This document shows, piece by piece, positions 57,480-64,000 of a DNA stretch of 64,000 nt. Below the pieces are notes generated by a model. It was not told where the DNA came from, did not search any database, and saw nothing but the letters and a program-made list of their open reading frames with translations. Made by a program: the position numbers and the translations under genes. Source of the stretch: Tipula vernalis (taxonomy: Eukaryota > Arthropoda > Insecta > Diptera > Tipulidae); contig OY282560.1 in NCBI GenBank assembly GCA_958295665.1, positions 48,236,333 through 48,300,332 of the forward strand, given 5' to 3'. Positions within the stretch are counted from its first letter, which is position 1, and every line of letters starts with the position of its first letter.

Positions 57480-59830
57480 TTGAGTTAAGAAATAATAACG
57501 AAATTTGAGATTTTCGATGAAAATGGCTTCCCTAGCCACACTTTCTGGACATGTGGAATGAAACTAGGTTAATTTTTAACAGATGTTGCTGAAAAATCCG
57601 CATTTTGAACAATTTTTCTAAAGTGTTTATATATTTGTAATGTTCGTTATTAATCCAGCCGTTTACATATTTACTTTGTAGCATTTTACTAAAAGAATTT
57701 CACTCAAAAATTTTATCGAATCGTAAAAATATCACGAATTTCCTATTCGGCGCTAGAAGGAGTTTATTTTCTAAGGCAAATGTGACCTGCACGTGCCGAG
57801 TCACACAAATATTGAAATTAAAAAATTGTAATGATCAAATTGCACTCAAGCATTTTCCGATTTGTTGCGCTTGAAAGGGTTAACTTTTCTAACCAAATAT
57901 AAACATTCAATAACATATTGCTCGCCCCCTTGCGAGATCCAGCCGATATATCCAGTTGTATATCCAGCCAAGATAAGAAAAAATCTAAAGTAAAAGAATT
58001 TTCACTCAAAAAATTCCGCTCAAAGTGTTAGAAATTTCAGAGATTTCTTTATTATCTCGAAGCGACGAGTAACAAAAAACCAAAAGTCAAAAAGTTTTCA
58101 CTCAAAAAATTTCACTCAAACAAAATTCCGAATTGTAAAAATCTTATTCAAAACAATATTGACATATCAATGTGACATGATATGTACGAGGCTAGTTTCA
58201 AAATTCCAGCAACTTGTACGAAGAACCGCGTTAGACATTTTAACTCAAATAAATTTCACTTGAATAAATCTTCTATTTGTGGAAACCTTGCAGAATTTCG
58301 ATGCCGCATATGAAAGGATGTATGTTTTATGTCGAATACATATTCCATAATATATATTGCGGTATTCCATATTCCATAGCAGCCGAGTTAAAGAATTTCA
58401 CTCAAAGAATTCTTCCAAATTATAAAAATCTTACAGATTTCTGATTCTGTACCAGAAAGAGTCTCTTTTCTAAAGCAAATACTTTTTCCAAATCGTGCCA
58501 ATCCCATAAGCAGACGAGTTATACAAAAACAAAAATTGCACTCAAAAAATGAGATTTTCGATTACGTGCAAGCTTTACTACAAGAAGGGTAAATAATACT
58601 GAAGGGTGCCTGGTATGCAGAGTCCGCATACTTCACCGGACTGATTAACCTATCAGCCATTCATCCATCGGCATATGCTGTTCCACCTTAGATTAGGGCT
58701 TTTTGTCAAGGGTTTCTCCTTTAGCGCCGTACTTTAGCCTATGCCAAATGGCCAAAAATATGCCAAATGGCCTCAGTTGCCAGTGGTTGCCAGTAGGAGG
58801 CCTCAGTTGCCAGTGGTTGCCAGTAGGAGGCAGCACGTACACTTGCGAATTGTGACCAGGTTACTCCTTACACAATTGTACCCATCACGCAGCTGCCTAA
58901 TACATAACCTGCACAGTTCACGTGATGCGCACGGAGGATACGGAGCTGGTAGACGCCAAACCACAATAGAAGGGTTTGTTTTTTACGATAAATATATATT
59001 GGTCAATTCCATACGACCTGTTCGAACCGAGTTAAGTAAATCAAAGAAATTTTACTCGAAAAGTTTCACTCAAATAAATTTCCGAATTGTAAAAATCTTG
59101 CCGAATTTTGAAGCCGCGCTTGGAAAGGTTTATTTTTTGAAGCCAAATATGTATTCAATAAAATTTTGGTCATCTCGATACGATTTGTACGAACCACGTT
59201 AAAGAAACTTTTACTCAAAATACTTCACTGAAACAATTTTTATCGGATTTAAACAATTTCATAGCTAACAAACTTTTACTCAAAGAATTTCACTCGAATA
59301 ACTTTCTCGAGTTGGAAAAATGTCAGAGATTCCCAATTCCCCACTTCAAACAGTTTATTTTTTAAGCCAAAAATACAAATTCAAGGCCAAATAATTTTTA
59401 TTCAGAAAATTTCATATAAGGATTTTCCGAATCATTTCAATGAGATACGTTCAGGCCCCAAGTAACAAAAAAGCAAAAGTCAGACAATTGTTACACAAAA
59501 AAATTCATTCAAATAACATTCCGAACTGTAAATATCTTGCAGCATTTCGATTTTACGCTTCAAAGGGTTTCGTATTGATCATTTCAATGCATGTATGAGC
59601 CGAGTTTCAAAAGTTCGAGTCAAAAAAACTTTACTCAAAAAATTTCACTCAAATAAATTTCCGAATTGTAGAAATCTTGCAAAATTGTGATGCTGTGCAT
59701 AAAATGGTTTATTTTTCAAGTTTTTTAATTTATTCAATAACATTTTAGTCGTCAAAAGAATATTTCCGGTTTAATGTTTACTCAAAGAATTTCACCCAAA
59801 GAATTTTCTCGAATTGTTTAAAATTTGCGA
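57480..59830. repeat. satellite F, degenerate TTTCACTCAAA / TTCCGAATTGTAAAAATC repeat
   Basis: The block TTTTACTCAAAAAATTTCACTCAAATAAATTTCCGAATTG and its decayed forms recur near 57690, 58000, 58110, 58250, 58390, 58540, 59050, 59215, 59275, 59490, 59625 and 59780, followed by CTTGCAGAATTTCGATGC-like words and a TTTATTTTTxAAGCCAAAT block. Spacing is irregular, about 110-180 bases. It is interrupted by unrelated sequence at 58570-58985. Confidence 0.75.
58570..58985. other. GC-richer insert within satellite F, with a perfect 30-bp tandem duplication
   Basis: This stretch lacks the satellite motifs. It contains TGCCAAATGGCC twice (about 58742, 58760) and a 30-base unit beginning CCTCAGTTGCCAGTGG repeated exactly at 58771-58800 and 58801-58830. 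The 153-codon plus-strand frame from 58741 runs into satellite sequence and has no recognised domain. It may be a decayed insertion of unknown type. Confidence 0.5.
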
Positions 59831-60253
59831 ACATGTCGGTAAATTTGTACAAAAATGACCGATAACTCGTTAGCGAGTTATATACAGTAAATACGGTAAA
59901 TCGGTAAACTAGTAATCGGTAAAAGAATCGATAATCCCATAGCAAATTTTATTCGTTAAATCTGTATATTGGTAAACCGGTAATCGTTAGTCAGTGAAAG
60001 AATATTACCTTAGATTAAATAAACATATCGGTAAATTTGTACCAAAATGACCAATAACTCGATAGCGAATTACATTCAGTAAATACGGTAAATCGGTAAA
60101 CCGATAATCGGTGATCGGTAAAAGAATATTTCTTTGAATTAACTGAGCATGTCGGTAAATTTGTAAAAATATTACCGATAATTCGATAGCAAATTTTATT
60201 CGGTAAATCTAGTAAATCGGTGTGATCGGTAAAATAATATTTCTACAAAGCGA
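59831..60253. repeat. satellite G, left block (CGGTAAA-rich, ~120-bp units)
   Basis: Units contain GTCGGTAAATTTGTAC, TACCGATAACTCGATAGCGA and repeated CGGTAAATCGGTAA words, then AAAAGAATATTTCTTTGAATT. About 3.5 copies. The array breaks at about 60253 where copia C begins. Confidence 0.85.
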
Positions 60254-60780
60254 CGCTCAAAAGTACGTGTGAGCAAACATCGAAGGCAAATATTATGTAC
60301 TTGCAACAGCGGTACTACAGTTTCACAAAACAACCGGGTGATGATATTGCAACGTGTATGTCAAAGCTCATGGAAGTCGTGCAACAATTAAAAGATCAAG
60401 GTGAAGTGGTTTCCGATTCTATGGTTATGACGAATATTTTAGTGTCCTTGCCAGCTGAATATAACCATTTTCATAGTGCGTGGGAATCAACGAGTGCGGA
60501 CAACCAAACTATGATAAATTTACGTGCGCGATTAATGGCAGAGGAGCTTCGATTGAAGTCAGATTGAAAAAACGGAAGCGTAATTTGCCAAGGTGAATTT
60601 TTTTAAAAAAAATTTCATAAAACAAAAAGATCACTCATCGGAACAAAACAAAACAAAGAAACCTAAGGGCAGTAAACCAAAGGGAAGGTGTTTCCGTTGT
60701 GGCGAGAGTGGACACTGGAGGCGCGATTGTACGCAGGATAATAAAAAAAACAAGAAACAGACAAACATTTTGGACGATGC
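60254..60780 (+). pseudogene. copia C gag, 5'-truncated
   Basis: Starts in mid-gag with LKSTCEQTSKANIMYLQQRY. It continues with SKLMEVVQQLKDQGEVVSD and NILVSLPAEYNHF to a stop at 60565, then in another frame a basic region and the intact knuckle CFRCGESGHWRRDC (about 60690-60731). Roughly the first 90 residues of copia gag are missing at the satellite junction. Confidence 0.85.
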
Positions 60781-61926
60781 TTTTTTGTGCTATGACCCAG
60801 CATCAGGTGGAGACAAAAATACTTGGGTGTTGGACTCAGGAGCAAGTGATCATATGTGTCATCGACGTGAATGGTTCGATAACTTTGTGGAGACATCGTC
60901 ACACATAACAGTGGGAAATGGTGAAATGATCATACCTCGAGGAAAAGGCGATATCAACATTCTTGCGTTCAACGGCGATTCATGGATTCCTAGACGCATG
61001 GTGGATGTGCTGTATGTACCAGAAATTCATATGAATTTATTTTCGTCGGGAAAGGTCATGGATCATGGCTATCGATTGCAATCGAATAGCAAACGCTGTT
61101 AACTACTGAAGAATGGAAACATTTATGCAGTGGGAGTTCGACGCGACAGACTGTTTCTAATGCTGTTCAAAGTTGAGGAATCATCGGAGATAGATGAGGC
61201 CATTGCAAATGTGGCGATCAAAAAAATTTCACTTCAAGCATGGCATGAACGACTTGGACATCAAAACGTCGCACACGTGAAAATTTTTTTACAAAATAAT
61301 GAAATTGATTTCGTGGACGAAGATGTTGCGTGCGAAGCGTACATCTACGGAAAGCATCATCGTGGAAGTTATAAACTTCGTGAAGAAAAGTCAGAGGAAT
61401 GTGGCAAAATTATTCATGCGGACGTTTGTGGACCAATGCAAACGAATTCAATTGGGGGCTCGAGGTATTTTTTACTTTTAAAGGATGATTTTTCACATTT
61501 CCGTTACGTATATATTTTGAAGCAAAAGTCGGAGGTCACGGGGTCCTGGGCAACAGCGAACTGTGCCGTATACGCCAGAGCAGAATGGCTGTGTGGAACG
61601 TGATAATCGCACAATTGTGGAATCTGCGCGAACAATGATTCATGCGAAACAGTTGGATTACAAATTCTGGGCGGAGGCTGTCAATTTGGCAGTACATGTA
61701 CTGAATCGAACGGAAACGAGTACAGTGCCTGAGAAATCACCGTATGAATTATGGCACGGTAAAAAGGCGAAAATCGATCATTTGCGGATTTTCGGGTCAA
61801 AAGTGTTCATACACATTCCGAAGGAAAAACGACAAAAGCTGGATCCAACAGCAGTCAAGTGTGTGTTCGTTGGATACGGTAATCATCAGAAATCGTATCG
61901 AGTGTGGAATCCAGAGACGAATAAAA
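60781..61926 (+). pseudogene. copia C protease and integrase, with core deletion
   Basis: The protease motif WVLDSGASDHMCHRREWF (about 60822-60875) is intact. After a stop near 61100 the pre-integrase block reads AWHERLGHQNVAHVKIF, then IIHADVCGPMQTNSIGG (first core Asp). After KQKSEV the sequence jumps directly to YTPEQNGCVERDNRTIVESA (Glu helix), so the segment with the second catalytic Asp (DNGxE) is deleted. The post-core blocks FWAEAVNLAVHVLNRTE and CVFVGYGNHQKSYRVW are well kept. This integrase could not be active. Confidence 0.88.
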
Positions 61927-62748
61927 ATTGAGGTAGCTCGTGATGTGTTTTTTCTTCTGGAAGAATCAATGGTTGCACTAGATATTAGTAACACACATAA
62001 GAAGGCTGACGAAAACGGGAACGTAAAAAATATTGAATCAGAGGTGAACGATGCTGTGACAACGCCGGCGCAATTAATCGAACGCGGTGCAATATGCAAT
62101 CTGTATGAGCGGAATATCATTGAACGAAATTTGCGCGATCGAAACAATATTGCAGCGGCGCAGCGATTAACGTATTATGCATCAGCAGAACACGTTGCAA
62201 TGTTGGCAATCAGCGAAGAACCAAGGATATACGAGCAAGCATCGGATGATCACAAGTAGTGGGAGCAGGCAATGAACGAGGAGTACGATTCGCTAGTTAA
62301 AAATCGTACGTGGAACTTGGTTAATTTACCAAAGGATCAAAAGGTGATTGATAATCGTTGCGCGGTGGGGGGTTCACGCAGGAATATGGCATTGATTACA
62401 CAGAAACGTTCAGCCCTGTAGTTAAGTTTACATCGATTCGAGCAATTTTGGCGCTGGCGGCATCAAAACGAATGAGATTGCAGCAGTTCGACATTAAAAC
62501 AGCTTTTCTGAACGGTGTTTTGGAGAAGAACGTTTATATGTGTCAACCGATTGGATATGACGATGGCAGAGGACGGGTGTATAAATTATTAAAGAGCTTT
62601 TATGGATTGAAACAAGCGTCACGCTGTTGGAATAAAAAGTTTACGTCATTCATTAAAAAGTTCAACTTTGTGGCCAGTGAATCGGATTCATGTGTTTTTG
62701 TGTGTAATGGGAAGAATGGAATGATGATACTTTGCGATCTATGTTGAC
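61927..62748 (+). pseudogene. copia C linker and N-terminal reverse transcriptase
   Basis: An acidic linker (about 61930-62220) leads to WEQAMNEEYDSLVKNRTWNL (about 62262-62320). After a deletion or frameshift near 62370 it continues with GIDYTETFSPVVKFTSIRAI, FDIKTAFLNGVLEKNVYM (motif A) and YGLKQASRCWNKKF. The frame shifts again just before the active site. Confidence 0.85.
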
Positions 62749-63696
62749 GACGGGTTGATTGCAACGGAGAACGAGGAAGCAATTATTCTAGTTATTGAAT
62801 ACTTGCGCAGGGAATTCGAGGTCAAAGCATTCGAACTCAAATGTTTCTTGGGGCTTGAAATCGAACAACGACCAAACGGATCGATTCATGTGAGTCAGCA
62901 GACGTATGCGAAAAAGGTACTCAACCGTTTTGGTATGATGGAATGCAATGCAGTGGCAACTCCATCAGACAGTGTACAGAATCTTGTCGATTTTAAAGCG
63001 GATGGCGAAATCAATTTTCCGTATCGTGAGGTGATCGGTAGCCTAATGTATTTGGCCGTGGCAACGCGACCAGACATCAGTTTTGCTTTTGGCAATGCAA
63101 GTCGATACTTGGAGAAACCAGCGGCAGCGCATGTGAATGCAGTAAAACGCATTATGAAATACATAAAGGGGACAGTGGACATGGGAATTCGATTTGAAAG
63201 CGGCATCAATTTGAGTCTACGTGGTTACAGTGACGCAGATTATGCAGGAGACATTGAAACCATGAGGTCAACGTCCTGGTATATATTCATGTTTGGCAAC
63301 GGAATTATAAGTTGGGGCTCAGAACGCCAAAAATCAGTGGCGTTAGCGACAACAGAGTCGGAATACATGGCGGCGGCATATGCAATAAAGGAACTAGTGT
63401 GGCTGCATCGATTATTGTCCGATATTTTATCAACCAATTTGGACAAGCCGTTTTTTCTTATGGACAATTAAAGTGCGATTCGGCTCATCAAAAATCCGCA
63501 ATTCCATAAGAGGACCAAGCACATAGACGTGCGATATCATTTCATCCGAGAAAGGTATGAGGATGGAACTTTCAATTTGGATTATGTGGCAACGGATGAA
63601 CAGGTGGCTGACATAATGACCAAAGCATTACCAAAAGGTAAACATCAATATTTTTGCAAATTGATGAAGGATTCGAAGACGAAGGATATTCGGTAA
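62749..63696 (+). pseudogene. copia C C-terminal reverse transcriptase and RNase H
   Basis: Opens at VDDGLIATENEEA (the YVDD motif is split by a frameshift at about 62740). FLGLEIEQRPNGSIHVSQQT, PYREVIGSLMYLAVATRPDI, GYSDADYAGDIETMRS and ATTESEYMAAAYAIKELVW follow. A stop at 63469 interrupts RNase H, after which RTKHIDVRYHFIRERYEDG and VADIMTKALPKGKH lead to the natural stop at about 63696. The final third is the best preserved copia pol in the window. Confidence 0.88.
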
Positions 63697-63910
63697 ATTT
63701 ATATAATAATTATCCATAATTCGATGGCGAATTATATTCTGTAAATTCGGTGAACCGGTAATTGGTAATCGGTAATCGGTAAAAGAACATTTCTTTGAAT
63801 TTCTAGGGCATGTCTGTAAATTTGTATTTAAAAAAACGCAAATTCGATGGCGAATTTTATTTTATAAACCCGGTAAACCGGTAAACCAGTCATCGGTAAT
63901 GTATTCCCTA
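63697..63910. repeat. satellite G, right block
   Basis: The same CGGTAAA/ACCGGTAATCGGTAA units as at 59831-60253 resume directly after the copia C stop codon, about 1.7 copies. The unit phase shows that about 20 bases of the array are missing at the copia insertion. Confidence 0.85.
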
Positions 63911-64000
63911 GTGATGTGCGACCAACCAACGTGAATTACTATTACTGTCCACTACTGTGAATTACTATTACCGATACCAGAGGTAAACATTTCGAATTTT

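Larger units (their letters stand above)
60254..63696 (+). mobile_element. Ty1/copia retrotransposon C, no LTRs, inside satellite G
   Basis: Plus-strand order: gag (starting mid-domain), CCHC knuckle, protease, integrase, RT, RNase H, to the natural stop of pol at about 63696. Neither LTR is present; satellite G lies on both sides. Frame breaks and deletions affect integrase and RT. Confidence 0.9.

Noticed and set aside
58741..59202. 153-codon plus-strand frame as a gene
   Set aside because: Its first third is a short tandem duplication and its last third is satellite F sequence. No conserved domain was recognised.

Overview
This 64 kb window is eukaryotic and looks like AT-rich, repeat-dense insect DNA. 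The mix of gypsy, copia, BEL/Pao, Jockey, RTE, Helitron, hAT and Tc1 elements, plus a short-exon BTB-BACK-PHR gene, suggests a dipteran, possibly a nematoceran such as a gnat. That assignment is inference. No bacterial operon, CRISPR array, rRNA or tRNA was seen.

Layout. 1-2632: spacer with two inverted repeats. 2633-6225: broken gypsy element (A) split inside RT by a 577-bp solo LTR with a perfect 5-bp target duplication. 7531-8335: foldback structure built of short GTCGAAAGG-type repeats. 10468-14965: a Helitron with both termini, a decayed Rep/helicase gene, a probable 81-bp intron and a (TA)n tract between two copies of its 3' terminal motif. 15160-17050: copia A (minus strand) running into satellites A and B (17050-19560). 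21541-22639: a 163-bp satellite (C), then copia B (minus, to 25823), an RTE endonuclease fragment and scattered gypsy B remnants (to 29060). 29901-30564: long-inverted-repeat MITE. 30715-31385: satellite D, which abuts gypsy C (minus, to 34873). 36819-37135: simple repeat. 37690-39564: gypsy D (minus) with one LTR, followed 4 bp later by a palindromic MITE. 40250-43786: Jockey-type non-LTR element. 43790-44334: TIR element flanked by TAA. 45600-48106: BEL/Pao remnant lacking RT. 48262-48668: Tc1 fragment. 48729-51187: hAT element with two in-frame introns. 52290-54960: a ~168-bp satellite with a ~1,005-bp higher-order period. 55260-57420: two BTB-PHR genes, one decayed and one intact. 57480-60250: degenerate satellites F and G. 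60254-63696: copia C, embedded in satellite G.

Functionally, only the BTB-BACK-PHR gene (56011-57210 or 57420, minus) looks like an intact cellular gene. It would act as a substrate adaptor of a cullin-3 ubiquitin ligase if it behaves like its family. All transposon genes carry frameshifts, stops or deletions, so no autonomous element is evident. The clearest recurring pattern is architectural: copia A, copia B, gypsy C and copia C all end, without the expected terminal LTR, at the edge of a tandem array. Satellite A also recurs 28 kb away in the opposite orientation. This suggests a heterochromatin-like domain in which arrays and retroelement fragments have been shuffled together.
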